Shown here: piece after piece, positions 25,112 through 34,055 of the stretch
How the letters are laid out: each line of letters begins with the position of its first letter
Numbering within the stretch: the stretch's first letter is position 1
The notes under the pieces: generated by a model
Told to the model about the DNA's origin: nothing
Seen by the model: the letters and a program-made list of their open reading frames with translations, nothing else
Database searches by the model: none
Origin: Bacteroidota bacterium
Lineage (GTDB): Bacteria; Bacteroidota; Bacteroidia; Chitinophagales; LD1
DNA: 50,816 bases
Assembly: GCA_947476645.1 (NCBI GenBank)
Contig: CANJRM010000013.1
Span: forward strand, 1-50,816
Direction: 5' to 3'
Position numbers and translations under genes: made by a program

Positions 25112-25321
25112 TTGCTTCATCTATGGTATCGCTGTTTTAAATTAGTAATTCAGTTTTCGTATTTCGTAGTATTTTATAATGCGCATCCATTTACCGAAGC
25201 GGGATTTAATCAACTAAAGCAACTATCAGACGATATTTTTATAGCAGGGGGACAAGGTATTAACTGGAATGATGTTTCACAAACCTATTTCCCTGCTGGC
25301 TGGTTTGGAGTTAATGGTTAA
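25112..25321 (+). pseudogene. Possible C-terminal gene remnant
   Basis: A 69-codon frame whose second half (HPFTEAGFNQLKQLSDDIFIAGGQGINW, then DVSQTYFPAGWFGVNG) has the composition of real protein, while the first 24 residues are hydrophobic and non-specific. A hairpin with a T run follows the stop at once (25321-25347), as expected at a gene end. I read it as the end of a truncated gene, adjacent to a pseudogene, but a genuine small protein is possible. Function unknown. Confidence 0.35.
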
Positions 25322-25349
25322 ACAGAATCACAATGGTTCTGTTTTTTTT
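25321..25349 (+). terminator. Terminator after remnant ORF
   Basis: AACAGAA / TTCTGTT with a 9-base loop is followed by TTTTTT. It overlaps the stop of the remnant ORF and lies just before the tRNA methyltransferase start (25366). Confidence 0.65.
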
Positions 25350-25365
25350 ATTTTCAACTCTTGGT

Positions 25366-26073
25366 ATGGGGCAAAACACTTTTCATTTCAAACAGTTTTC
25401 GGTCAAGCAGGATAGGTGCGCCATGAAAGTAAATACCGATGGGGTGCTGTTAGGAACCTGGGCAAGCGGGAGAGGAGCTGCCCGAATTTTAGATATAGGC
25501 ACAGGAACGGGTGTAATAGCACTGATGCTGTCACAGCAGAACCCCGAAGCAAAAATTACCGCTATTGATATTGATGAGAAGGCTTACCTGCAGGCAAAGG
25601 AAAACTTTGCTGCAAGTTTGTGGAATAAAAATCTGGTAGCTCAGCACATAGGGCTTCAAAACTTTTCAAACGAAACCAAATTCGATGTCATTATTTCTAA
25701 CCCGCCTTATTTTATTCAGGATTACAAAACAGAAGATGAAGCCAAGAATGTGGCAAAGCACAGCACCGCATTAAGCTACGATGAATTATTGGAAGGAATA
25801 AATCGTTTGCTTTCAGATAACGGTAAAGCATTCTTGATTATTCCAATTTTCAATTTGCCGTTGTTGCAAACCAAAGCAGAGAACTTGGAAATCTACTTAA
25901 CTAAACTAACCGAAGTAACAGCCGTTGAAAGTAAACCGCCATACGTAGTTTTAATTCAATTAGAGAGAGAAAGAAGAGAGGTAGTAAAAAGTCATCTGCT
26001 TATTCAAAAAGCAACCGGTGAATTTACCCAAGAGTATAAGGAACTAACAAAGGAGTATTACCTGAAGTTCTGA
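25366..26073 (+). CDS. trmN6: tRNA1(Val) (adenine-37-N6)-methyltransferase
   Basis: A 235-residue class I methyltransferase. AdoMet motif I is ILDIGTGTGVIALM and the catalytic amino-methyltransferase motif IV is SNPPYF (ISNPPYFIQDYKTE). The start FHFKQFSVKQDRCAMKVNTDGVLLG is the typical YfiC/TrmN6 opening. It methylates N6 of A37 in tRNA-Val. I use the ATG at 25366, since the upstream in-frame codons lie in the terminator. Confident for family, slightly less for the exact substrate. Confidence 0.88.
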   Translation: MGQNTFHFKQFSVKQDRCAMKVNTDGVLLGTWASGRGAARILDIGTGTGVIALMLSQQNPEAKITAIDIDEKAYLQAKENFAASLWNKNLVAQHIGLQNFSNETKFDVIISNPPYFIQDYKTEDEAKNVAKHSTALSYDELLEGINRLLSDNGKAFLIIPIFNLPLLQTKAENLEIYLTKLTEVTAVESKPPYVVLIQLERERREVVKSHLLIQKATGEFTQEYKELTKEYYLKF

Positions 26074-26120
26074 GCAAAGAAGCCTGAATCTTCAGATAAC
26101 ACTACTTTACATAACGTCAA

Positions 26121-27056
26121 TTATAAACTTAAGGTAGCAAGAACACTGTTCATGCTGCGAACTGCTTCAGCGCTTTTGTTGAAAGCCTCTTGTTCACTGG
26201 TAGTCAGCTTGTAATCTACTATTTGTTCCCAACCTCCTTTACCTATAACTACAGGAACGCCAAGGCAGATATCGTTCTGTCCGTATTCGTCATTCAACGA
26301 AACACAGCAAGGAAAAACTTTCTTTTGGTCGCGCACAATGCTCTCTACTAAAGCAGCTCCAGCAGCACCCGGTGCATACCATGCTGAGGTTCCAATCAGC
26401 TTAGTTAAGGTAGCTCCTCCAACCATCGTATCGGCTGCAACTTTATCCAAAGCTTCGGCACTTAATAAATTAGAAACGGGGTTACCGTTTAGGGTTGCTA
26501 AACGCGTTAAAGGAATCATGGTAGTGTCACCATGTCCGCCAACAACCACAGCGTGTAAATCACTTGGTGAGCAATAGAGCGATTGGCTCAAATAATATTT
26601 AAAACGGGCGCTGTCGAGAATTCCACCCATGCCTATAATTCTGTTTTTAGGAAGTCCGCTTGATTTTAAAGCCAGGTATGTCATGGTATCCATCGGATTG
26701 CTAATAACAACAATGATGGCGTTAGGCGAATGCTTCAAAATGTTTTCGGTAACATCTTTTACGATGGATGCGTTAGTACCGATTAATTCTTCACGGGTCA
26801 TGCCGGGTTTGCGCGGAATGCCTGAAGTAATTACCGCTACATCGGTACCGGCAGTTTTGGTGTAATCGTTGGTAGAGCCGGTAATGCGGGTATCAAAACC
26901 AAGCAGCGATGCTGTTTGATTCATGTCCATAGCTTTGCCTTCGGCAATGCCTTCTTTAATGTCAACTAAAACGAGTTCGTGGCAAAGTTGTTTGCGTGCA
27001 ATGTTATCGGCAACGGTAGCTCCTACTGCTCCTGCTCCTACTACGGTAATTTTCAT
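26121..27056 (-). CDS. mdh: Malate dehydrogenase (LDH-like type)
   Basis: A 311-residue NAD-dependent enzyme of the TCA cycle. The Rossmann motif is VVGAGAVGATVADNIARK, and the catalytic loop has PRKPGMTREEL, with Arg residues for dicarboxylate binding. The catalytic His lies in VVGGHGDTTMIP (about 173-184). The GxGxxG and length fit the LDH-like MDH clade common in Bacteroidota. A consensus promoter precedes it. The gene is transcribed away from the histidine kinase gene's end. Confidence 0.96.
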   Translation of the reverse strand: MKITVVGAGAVGATVADNIARKQLCHELVLVDIKEGIAEGKAMDMNQTASLLGFDTRITGSTNDYTKTAGTDVAVITSGIPRKPGMTREELIGTNASIVKDVTENILKHSPNAIIVVISNPMDTMTYLALKSSGLPKNRIIGMGGILDSARFKYYLSQSLYCSPSDLHAVVVGGHGDTTMIPLTRLATLNGNPVSNLLSAEALDKVAADTMVGGATLTKLIGTSAWYAPGAAGAALVESIVRDQKKVFPCCVSLNDEYGQNDICLGVPVVIGKGGWEQIVDYKLTTSEQEAFNKSAEAVRSMNSVLATLSL

Positions 27057-27090
27057 GAAGTATTTTTTTATTGGTTTGAAAAAGCGGGTG

Positions 27091-27120
27091 CAAACTTAAA
27101 CGAAAACCAATAACGCGCAA
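27091..27120 (-). promoter_or_regulatory. Consensus promoter of mdh
   Basis: On the minus strand TTG (27120-27118) and TAAGTTTG (27098-27091) are separated by exactly 19 bases, with the mdh ATG 35 bases downstream. This is the vegetative sigma pattern. Confidence 0.75.
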
Positions 27121-27176
27121 CTGAGTTTTGTTAGTGCAATTAGCTGAACGAAATTTTGATTAACTGAGCTAACAAA

Positions 27177-28568
27177 TTACGCTGCCTTAAGCACAACATT
27201 TGTTGCCGGATTTATTTGCAGCACAGTTTGAGCTACAGGTTTTTCTAAAGTAAAGAAAAATGTAGTTCCTTTTGAAGGTTCGCTTTCGAACCATATTTCG
27301 CCTTTGTAGAAGTTGATTACCTTTTTGCAAACCGCTAAACCAATACCCGTTCCTTCAAACTGGTCGGCTGTGTGCAGGCGCTTGAACATTTGGAATAGTT
27401 TATCCTTATAAGCAGCCGCTATTCCAATACCATTATCGCTTACGCTGAAAGTAAATACACCGTTTTCTTCTTTGTAATCAATTCGCACTTCTGCTTTTTC
27501 TGTAGTGTTGAATTTAATAGCATTAGCAATTAAATTTTGAAACACGTGGTGCATCATACTAGAGTGTAATTCATCAAGTACCGGCAATTCACGTTCAACA
27601 ATTATTTCGGCATTCTTCTCTTTAATCTTTTCATTCAACTCCATTTGAATGGTTCTTATCATTTGATTTAAATCAACCGGAGATGTTGACGGAAGATTTC
27701 TATCAACACGACAATAAGAAAGCATATCCTCTATTTGTTTATTGAGGCGGTCGGCACTTTGTTTCGACATTTCTACAAACTCGCGTGAGCCTTTAGGTGA
27801 TGATTCATTAAACTGTTTGCCCAGCAAATTCATAAAGCTGCTGATGTTTCGAACAGGTGCTCGTAAATCGTGCGAAATAATGTAGGCAAACTGTTCCAAG
27901 TCTTCATTGCTGCGTTTAAGTTCAATAGCCTGTTCTTCTAATTTGCTATTTGATTCTTCTAATTTATGGTTGGCATCTGCCAGTTGATTTTCGGTTTTAT
28001 AATTATAGTAAGCTAATATGTAAACCGCCATACCAAACAGCACAAATATGACACCCGTGTTTATTTTGAAAATGGTTAGCTGAGTAGCTACATCAACATT
28101 GTAAGCTGTAAAGAAAGGGAACACGTGCGGATATGCCATGAATCCTAAAACAGCCACGAGCACTCCGGTAATAATGTATTTGTAATCGCGCACGCTAAAT
28201 AACAAGAAAGGAATAGTATAACTGATGTAGAAGAACTCGTTAATGCCACTGCTGTTTCCTATAAAACATGCATCAATCAGAATGATTGAGTTGAGCATAA
28301 ATAAGAAAACCATTCGCGCGGTTTTGTGAAACAGTTTATAGTTTAACCAAAGAACTATAACAGCTAAGATGGCATCGGCACCTTGCAGCGAACCCAGCAA
28401 AAAATATCCTTTGAAGAAAGAATAGAAAACGTACAGCGTAACGCCAACCACAGTAAGCAATGCCTCTACATTAGTGAAACGTATATAGCGTTCTTCGCTA
28501 AACGAAGTAGTTTCAGTTACTCCAATTTTTATAAAGCGATTCCAGAGATTTTGCAGGTGGTTAATCAC
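27177..28568 (-). CDS. Membrane sensor histidine kinase
   Basis: A 463-residue kinase. Residues 35-190 contain six hydrophobic membrane segments. A coiled coil follows (about 192-225), then the dimerisation/phosphoacceptor helix with His233 in IISHDLRAPVRNISS. The HATPase domain has NLIANAIKFN, DNGIGIAA and a GTGIGLAVCKKVI G2 box. The membrane region is MASE-like or 7TMR-like with no obvious ligand site. No response regulator gene is adjacent, so the partner is encoded elsewhere. ATP and His motifs are intact. Confidence 0.9.
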   Translation of the reverse strand: MINHLQNLWNRFIKIGVTETTSFSEERYIRFTNVEALLTVVGVTLYVFYSFFKGYFLLGSLQGADAILAVIVLWLNYKLFHKTARMVFLFMLNSIILIDACFIGNSSGINEFFYISYTIPFLLFSVRDYKYIITGVLVAVLGFMAYPHVFPFFTAYNVDVATQLTIFKINTGVIFVLFGMAVYILAYYNYKTENQLADANHKLEESNSKLEEQAIELKRSNEDLEQFAYIISHDLRAPVRNISSFMNLLGKQFNESSPKGSREFVEMSKQSADRLNKQIEDMLSYCRVDRNLPSTSPVDLNQMIRTIQMELNEKIKEKNAEIIVERELPVLDELHSSMMHHVFQNLIANAIKFNTTEKAEVRIDYKEENGVFTFSVSDNGIGIAAAYKDKLFQMFKRLHTADQFEGTGIGLAVCKKVINFYKGEIWFESEPSKGTTFFFTLEKPVAQTVLQINPATNVVLKAA

Positions 28569-28724
28569 GGTTCTTCTGTTTTATTCAATACATATACGCA
28601 TAGAATGCATAACTGTTTTAGGTTTAAAAGTTTTTACTTGTAAAAAAGAAAATAAACGAGTGTTAAACTTTTTGTGCTGATTGCACGTTGTGTTTTATCT
28701 GTTCACTAATACCGTTGCCTAACT

Positions 28725-29912
28725 ATGATTCTAAAATTTCTATTTGCTGTTGCCCTCCTTTTCATTATTGCATTGGGGGTTTTGTATTTGCAGGTGTTTG
28801 TGCTGGGCAAAAAGAGAAAAAAACTGGTATTTGACGAGGAGTATGAAAAGGAGCGCGCTAAAACTTATCCGCCACCTTTTCCAAACGGCTGGTTTAGTTT
28901 AGGAAGTTCAGATAGTGTAAAGAAAGGTCAGGTAATTGAGGTGGATTCGCTTGGGCAAAAGTTTGCCGTGTTCAGAGGTATGGATGGCAACGTGGGTGTG
29001 CTCGATGTGTATTGCCCGCACCTGAACGCCAATTTAGCTTTTGGCAAAGTGAAAGGCAATAACCTCGTTTGCCCGTTTCATGCCTGGGAGTTTAATACCA
29101 ATGGACAATGTGAGCATATTCCTTATTGCGATAAAGTGCCGCAAGGTGCTGCTGTAAAAAAATGGCAGGTAAAAGAAAACTGGGGTGTAATTATGATTTG
29201 GTATCACGCCAATAACGAATTGCCTACCTGGACAACAGACGGACATTATCCTGAAATACCCGAACTTAAATTTTACAAGAAAACAAGCGAAGTGCTGCGC
29301 ATTCACTTGCAGGATTTTAATGAAAACGGTGCCGACCATGCGCACTTTGCTTTTGTGCACGATCTGCTAACTATTCCTTTGGCTAACCGATGGGTAACTG
29401 TAAAGCACCAACTCAATCTCGAATATGGCGAAGGCGATATAAAGAACCTGGCTTGGTTTACCGACCAGGCTGATTTGCACTGGAGAAAATCGGGTAAAAA
29501 GATTGAGCGAGCGGGCGGCAAAGCAGAGGTTACATTTTTTGGTCCCGGTTTTTTAGTGTTTAAGTTTTACACCGAAATAGGCGATATGACATTGGTGAAG
29601 ACCTTCACTCCTATTGCGCAACTTAAAGTGCGCATGGATGATTACGTGTATGCGCCTAAAGGAACTTTTAAACTGGCTATTAAATATTTACTGGGCGAAG
29701 CTACTACGCAGTTTCACGATGACATAGCTATTTGGGAGCGAAAGAAATTTGCACAAAAGCCGCTGCTGGTTAAAGGCGATGGCCCTATTATGAAAATGCG
29801 CCAGTGGTATAGTCAATTTTATACCGACTCCTCTCCTGCCCTGCCTACCCAGCCACAAGCTGATATTCCTCAGCCCCAGCCGGAGCAAATAAAATTACTT
29901 TCGCCCGCTTAA
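28725..29912 (+). CDS. Rieske non-heme iron oxygenase, DAF-36/Neverland-like
   Basis: A 395-residue oxygenase with an N-terminal membrane helix (1-28). The Rieske cluster ligands are Cys97-Pro-His99 and Cys116-Pro-Phe-His119 (YCPHL...CPFHAWEF). The catalytic iron motif is NGADHAHFAFVH: Asp204, His207 and His212. The order, the PPPFPNGWF lead-in, HIPYCDKVP and the W-x-V-K-E-N-W-G segment strongly recall cholesterol 7-desaturases of animals (DAF-36/Neverland) rather than bacterial KshA. That would suggest a sterol or related terpenoid as substrate. The family call is firm; the substrate is inference. No reductase lies nearby. Start ATG is close to a possible -7 box (28710-28717), giving a very short leader. 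Confidence 0.85.
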   Translation: MILKFLFAVALLFIIALGVLYLQVFVLGKKRKKLVFDEEYEKERAKTYPPPFPNGWFSLGSSDSVKKGQVIEVDSLGQKFAVFRGMDGNVGVLDVYCPHLNANLAFGKVKGNNLVCPFHAWEFNTNGQCEHIPYCDKVPQGAAVKKWQVKENWGVIMIWYHANNELPTWTTDGHYPEIPELKFYKKTSEVLRIHLQDFNENGADHAHFAFVHDLLTIPLANRWVTVKHQLNLEYGEGDIKNLAWFTDQADLHWRKSGKKIERAGGKAEVTFFGPGFLVFKFYTEIGDMTLVKTFTPIAQLKVRMDDYVYAPKGTFKLAIKYLLGEATTQFHDDIAIWERKKFAQKPLLVKGDGPIMKMRQWYSQFYTDSSPALPTQPQADIPQPQPEQIKLLSPA

Positions 29913-29922
29913 AATCAAAAAC

Positions 29923-30501
29923 ATGAGTGTGGAAATTACTTTGAGAGCGCGTGGTAATAATCAGTGCGAATTGTGTAAGTCTGAAAACAACTTAACGGTA
30001 TATGATGTACCGCCTCATCCCGAACAACGAATGGAAGACAGTTTGCTGGTTTGCGAAAAATGCAATTTACAACTCACTAAAAAGGAGGAACTCGATAGTA
30101 AGCACTGGAGTTGTTTAAATGAGAGCATGTGGAGCGAAGTGCCCGCTGTGCTGGTAGTAACCTGGCGAATGCTGAATAGATTAAGAGATGAAAGTTGGGC
30201 AGCTGACGCTATTGACCAAATGTTTTTTGACGAACCTACTCTGGCTTGGGCAAAAACAACTGGCGACCATGAAAACAGCAGTGCGGTAGAACTCCACCGC
30301 GATTGCAACGGCAATCAGTTACATGATGGCGATAATGTAGTGCTTACAAAAACTCTTGATGTAAAAGGTTCTTCGCTCAATGCAAAACTGGGTACAGTAG
30401 TAAAAGGAATAAAGTTAGTGCCTGATAATGTGGAGCAGATTGAAGGAAAAATAGAAGGACAGACTATTGTTATCCTGACTAAGTATTTACGGAAGGGATA
30501 A
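29923..30501 (+). CDS. yjdM: PhnA/YjdM family zinc-ribbon protein
   Basis: A 192-residue protein. The N-terminus bears a zinc-ribbon-like pair (CELCK ... VCEKC), then a helical part, then the C-terminal PhnA domain DCNGNQLHDGDNVVLTKTLDVKG and a lysine-rich end. PhnA was named from the phosphonate operon in E. coli but is not needed for phosphonate breakdown, and its function is unknown. It lies 10 bases after the Rieske gene and probably shares its transcript. Length is longer than E. coli YjdM (111) because of the N-terminal part. Confidence 0.85.
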   Translation: MSVEITLRARGNNQCELCKSENNLTVYDVPPHPEQRMEDSLLVCEKCNLQLTKKEELDSKHWSCLNESMWSEVPAVLVVTWRMLNRLRDESWAADAIDQMFFDEPTLAWAKTTGDHENSSAVELHRDCNGNQLHDGDNVVLTKTLDVKGSSLNAKLGTVVKGIKLVPDNVEQIEGKIEGQTIVILTKYLRKG

Positions 30502-30659
30502 ATTCTTCTCACTCACTATTTTCCGTGCAACGTTCCTTTAACACGGTTAGTATGTTTTGCAAACTATATTTTCAAAATATTTTTTTGGCGCAACCAAGTG
30601 GTTTTGCCAGCAGTCTTTTACGTAATGCTAACCTGCCGAAAGCACCAAAGCAGATTTAT

Positions 30660-30667
30660 TATTTTTG
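30660..30667 (+). promoter_or_regulatory. -7 element upstream of rocD
   Basis: TATTTTTG lies 19 bases before the rocD start and fits TAnnTTTG. A good -33 element is not seen at 19-base spacing. Confidence 0.35.
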
Positions 30668-30686
30668 AAACGAAAAACATTTTACC

Positions 30687-31919
30687 ATGACAAGCGAAAC
30701 AATGACCTCCAAAACAGAACAGCTGATTGAAATGGAAGAACGCTACGGAGCGCATAATTATCATCCGCTGCCGGTAGTACTTGACCGCGGGCGCGGTGTT
30801 TATCTTTGGGATGTAGAAGGAAAACGTTACTACGATTTTCTCTCCGCTTATTCAGCCGTTAACCAGGGGCATTGCCATCAGTTACTGGTGGATGTAATGA
30901 AAAAACAAGCCGAAAAATTGACGCTGACTTCTCGTGCGTTTCATAATTCGGTGCTGGGCGAATACGAAAAATACATTACCGAATACTTTGGTTACGATAA
31001 AGTGTTGCCGATGAACACCGGTGTAGAAGCCGTAGAAACTGCTATCAAATTAGCGCGCAGATGGGCTTATGAAGTAAAAGGTATTAAAGACAAAAAAGCA
31101 AAAGTGATTGTACCCGAAAACAATTTTCACGGACGCACGCTTATGGCTATTTCTGCTTCTACCGACCCATCGAGCTATAAAGGTTTTGGTCCTTTTGTTC
31201 CCAACTTTGTTCATGTGCCTTACAACGATTTGAAAGCGCTGGCTGCGGCATTGGAAGATAAAGATGTTTGCGCTTTTATGGTAGAACCTATTCAAGGCGA
31301 AGCGGGGGTTGTAGTGCCTGACGAAAATTATTTAGCAAAAGCAAAATTTCTTTGTGAAAAAGCAGGTGTGCTTTTTATTGCCGATGAAGTGCAAACCGGT
31401 TTGGCGCGCACAGGTAAAATGTTGGCTTGCGACTGGGAAGATGTTCGCCCCGATATTTTGATTCTGGGAAAAGCGTTGAGCGGTGGTATGTTGCCCGTAT
31501 CGGCTGTGTTGTGTGATGACCCTATAATGATGAACATTAAACCCGGTGAACACGGTTCTACTTATGGCGGCAATCCGCTGGCCTGCAAAGTGGCTATGGC
31601 GGCTCTACAAATTATAAAAGACGAAAACCTCGTTTACAATGCCTTTTATCTCGGTAAGTATTTCCGCACCGAACTTGAAAAAATTAAGCACCCCCTTATT
31701 AAACAAATTCGCGGTAAGGGTTTGCTCAATGCAATTGTATTGAAAACCGAAGACCAAAACTGCGGATGGGATTTATGCCTCAATTTTATGAGCAACGGTT
31801 TGCTGGCTAAACCTACCCATCACCATATCATTCGCCTGGCACCGCCTTTGGTTATTACTAAAGAACAGATTGATGACAGCGTGCGCATCATTCGAAAAAG
31901 TTTTGAAGAGTTGGAATAA
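30687..31919 (+). CDS. rocD: Ornithine--oxo-acid aminotransferase
   Basis: A 410-residue class III PLP aminotransferase that moves the delta-amino group of ornithine to 2-oxoglutarate, giving glutamate semialdehyde for proline or glutamate. The family opening [20 protein letters not shown], the [15 protein letters not shown] cofactor loop, the [13 protein letters not shown] motif and the PLP lysine in [10 protein letters not shown] are all present. Length is typical. It is separated from the glycan locus by a non-coding gap holding a nested hairpin. Very confident. Confidence 0.95.
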   Translation: MTSETMTSKTEQLIEMEERYGAHNYHPLPVVLDRGRGVYLWDVEGKRYYDFLSAYSAVNQGHCHQLLVDVMKKQAEKLTLTSRAFHNSVLGEYEKYITEYFGYDKVLPMNTGVEAVETAIKLARRWAYEVKGIKDKKAKVIVPENNFHGRTLMAISASTDPSSYKGFGPFVPNFVHVPYNDLKALAAALEDKDVCAFMVEPIQGEAGVVVPDENYLAKAKFLCEKAGVLFIADEVQTGLARTGKMLACDWEDVRPDILILGKALSGGMLPVSAVLCDDPIMMNIKPGEHGSTYGGNPLACKVAMAALQIIKDENLVYNAFYLGKYFRTELEKIKHPLIKQIRGKGLLNAIVLKTEDQNCGWDLCLNFMSNGLLAKPTHHHIIRLAPPLVITKEQIDDSVRIIRKSFEELE

Positions 31920-32052
31920 TTGTGGATTTCTGGGAAGGTTACTAGTTGACTTTGGCAGGCTACCAGTTTGGTTACTGAATAGCTGAAATGGATAGTTTAC
32001 TAATGAAAAATCTCCTACATTATTGCAGAAGATTTTCTATTTTGTGAGCCTG

Positions 32053-32110
32053 GTGGGAACTGTAACCGAATCCTTTTAAAATTTTGAGGGATTCCGTTTT
32101 TATTTCCCAC
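32053..32110 (+). terminator. Nested hairpin downstream of rocD
   Basis: An outer pair GTGGGAA / TTCCCAC encloses an inner pair CCGAATCC / GGATTCCG (one mismatch) with the T-rich tail TTTTTATTT between the right arms. It lies 130 bases after rocD and may terminate it or act as a leader for the next gene. Confidence 0.4.
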
Positions 32111-32185
32111 TACCCCTACTCCCATTTGCAATACAGAATCTTCAACTAATTTGCATTTTATTGATGTCTAATTGTAACAGATACT

Positions 32186-33385
32186 GTGGACAGTAGCAAA
32201 AAGAGGTTGAAAGTTATAATGCTCTTTAATCGGGTGCCTTATCCGCTAAATAACGGAGGTGCCATAGCCATGTTCAGTTCAGTGAAGGAATATGTAGAGC
32301 AAAATTTCGAAGTTCATATCCTGAGTATGAATACTTCAAAACACTTTGTTCCGGAACAACAGGTTCAATCTGTTTTTGCTCCTTATGCTAAAATTGAACT
32401 TGTTTATGTTCCTAACGATATAACATTTACAGGTGCCTTATTAAATCTCTTTTCACGCCATAGCTACATATTAGAGCGTTTTATTTCAAAAAAATATGAC
32501 GAAAAGTTAAGCGAAATCCTGAAGAACAACACCTATGATATTATTCACTTGGATGCGCTCTCAAGCTTGCTCTATATCGAAACGGTAAGACGGTATTCAA
32601 ACGCAAAGGTGTTTTATAGGGCTCAAAATCTGGAATCACAGATATGGAAGCGTTCCATAAGCAAAACCCGCAACCCGGTAAAGTTTTTGTATTTAAAAAC
32701 GCAGGTGTCTAGGTTAGAAAAATTTGAGCTGAATGCCCTTAAGAAACCAGACGTGATACTTACTCTCTCATTGTTAGATGAAGATACATTTAGGAAAAAC
32801 ACAGAGGTCAGCGTGATTTTCCTTCCTGTGCGCATTCTTGTTAACTCAACATATTCGGATAGGTTAGAGAATGATGATATTTTTTTTATTGGTGCTCTTG
32901 ATTGGTCTCCAAATGCAGAAGGTATAGAGTGGTTCTTAAAGTATATCTGGCCCGCCATTGCGAAAGAATTTACATCGATAAAGTTTTATATAGCCGGCAG
33001 AAAGATGCCCGAATGGCTACACCGTTTAAAAAGCGAAACAATCATTCCTTTAGGAGAAGTAAAAGATGCTAAACAATTTATGCTTGCCCACGGAATTATG
33101 GTGGCACCTATTTTAACCGGAAGTGGAATACGAATTAAAATTATGGAAGCGATGGCTCTTGGTAAAGTGGTGATTGCAACAACTATTGCCGCAGAAGGAT
33201 TAGAAGCAACTGATGATGTAAATATTTTGATTGCCAATACAGCAGATCAGTTTATTGAAAAACTCACTAAATGCCGACAACATACTTTCAGAAAACTAAT
33301 TGGGGAGAATGCATTACGGTATGCCACTGAAAATTTTTCCGAGTCAAGACTACCGAAGGTTCTTGAGCAATGTGGTTTCACCTGA
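32186..33385 (+). CDS. Glycosyltransferase, GT4/GT1 type (paralog of 4810-6027)
   Basis: A 399-residue GT-B transferase. It starts with KVIMLFNRVPYPLNNGGAIA (Gly-rich acceptor loop) and ends with GSGIRIKIMEAMALGK, the nucleotide-sugar site, and the TIAAEGLEA loop. Residues and order match the glycosyltransferase at 4810-6027 along the whole length, although the two differ throughout. Start is a GTG; an internal TTG codon just before KVIML is a possible alternative. It opens the glycan locus and converges with the methyltransferase gene, overlapping its end by 8 bases. Confidence 0.88.
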   Translation: MDSSKKRLKVIMLFNRVPYPLNNGGAIAMFSSVKEYVEQNFEVHILSMNTSKHFVPEQQVQSVFAPYAKIELVYVPNDITFTGALLNLFSRHSYILERFISKKYDEKLSEILKNNTYDIIHLDALSSLLYIETVRRYSNAKVFYRAQNLESQIWKRSISKTRNPVKFLYLKTQVSRLEKFELNALKKPDVILTLSLLDEDTFRKNTEVSVIFLPVRILVNSTYSDRLENDDIFFIGALDWSPNAEGIEWFLKYIWPAIAKEFTSIKFYIAGRKMPEWLHRLKSETIIPLGEVKDAKQFMLAHGIMVAPILTGSGIRIKIMEAMALGKVVIATTIAAEGLEATDDVNILIANTADQFIEKLTKCRQHTFRKLIGENALRYATENFSESRLPKVLEQCGFT

Positions 33386-34055
33386 GTTTTCTTGTGAAGA
33401 TTAACTGGTAGATAAAATTCTTCTCAAAACAAATTACTTTTTCACGAACCAATGAAAAAGCAATATTCCGTTGAGCGCCTATGTTTGCTATCTCGTTCCA
33501 GGTAACATCTTCGCTAACCACCATAAGCACAGTCGAATTTTCATGAGTGTGTTCTTCAATTTGCAAAAAAAGTTTCTGAAAATATTCGAGATTCTCTCCG
33601 GCATACCAAGCCGCGCCTGAGTGATCAACAGGATTCTTTTTATAGTAAGGCGGGTTAATAGCTATCAAATCAAATTGCCGCTTGGTCAGGTTTGAAAACA
33701 AATCACTTTGCAATACCTCAACATCAACTCTATTGCTTTTTGAATTTGCCTTCGTTATTCTTACTGCTTCATCGTTTACATCAATGGCTGTAGCAATAGC
33801 CCCATTTTTTGATGCTACAATGGATATCAATCCACTGCCACACCCTAACTCTAAGAACGATTTACCCTTTAATGGATTGCGTTCTAATTCCTCTATTAAA
33901 AAGGTGGTACTAAAAAATAAACCGGGGTGGAAGACACCCTTTGGTACTTTTACAGTGGTATGCTTATAGTTATAAATAGACTCTTTGGAAATAACGCTTA
34001 GCGTGTAAATCCTGTAAAAAAACAAAAAGCATTTCCGTAATACTTTCCGTATCAA
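33378..34055 (-). CDS. SAM-dependent methyltransferase (HemK/PrmC-like fold)
   Basis: A 225-residue class I methyltransferase with motif I SFLELGCGSGLISIVASK, motif II AIDVNDEA, and motif IV INPPYY, the N-methyltransferase signature. The N-terminal 40 residues are hydrophobic and basic. The TTG start overlaps the stop of the radical SAM gene, so they are probably translated together. NPPY implies a planar nitrogen substrate (amide or base), but the glycan context makes sugar amine methylation an alternative. Confidence 0.8.
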   Translation of the reverse strand: MIRKVLRKCFLFFYRIYTLSVISKESIYNYKHTTVKVPKGVFHPGLFFSTTFLIEELERNPLKGKSFLELGCGSGLISIVASKNGAIATAIDVNDEAVRITKANSKSNRVDVEVLQSDLFSNLTKRQFDLIAINPPYYKKNPVDHSGAAWYAGENLEYFQKLFLQIEEHTHENSTVLMVVSEDVTWNEIANIGAQRNIAFSLVREKVICFEKNFIYQLIFTRKLR

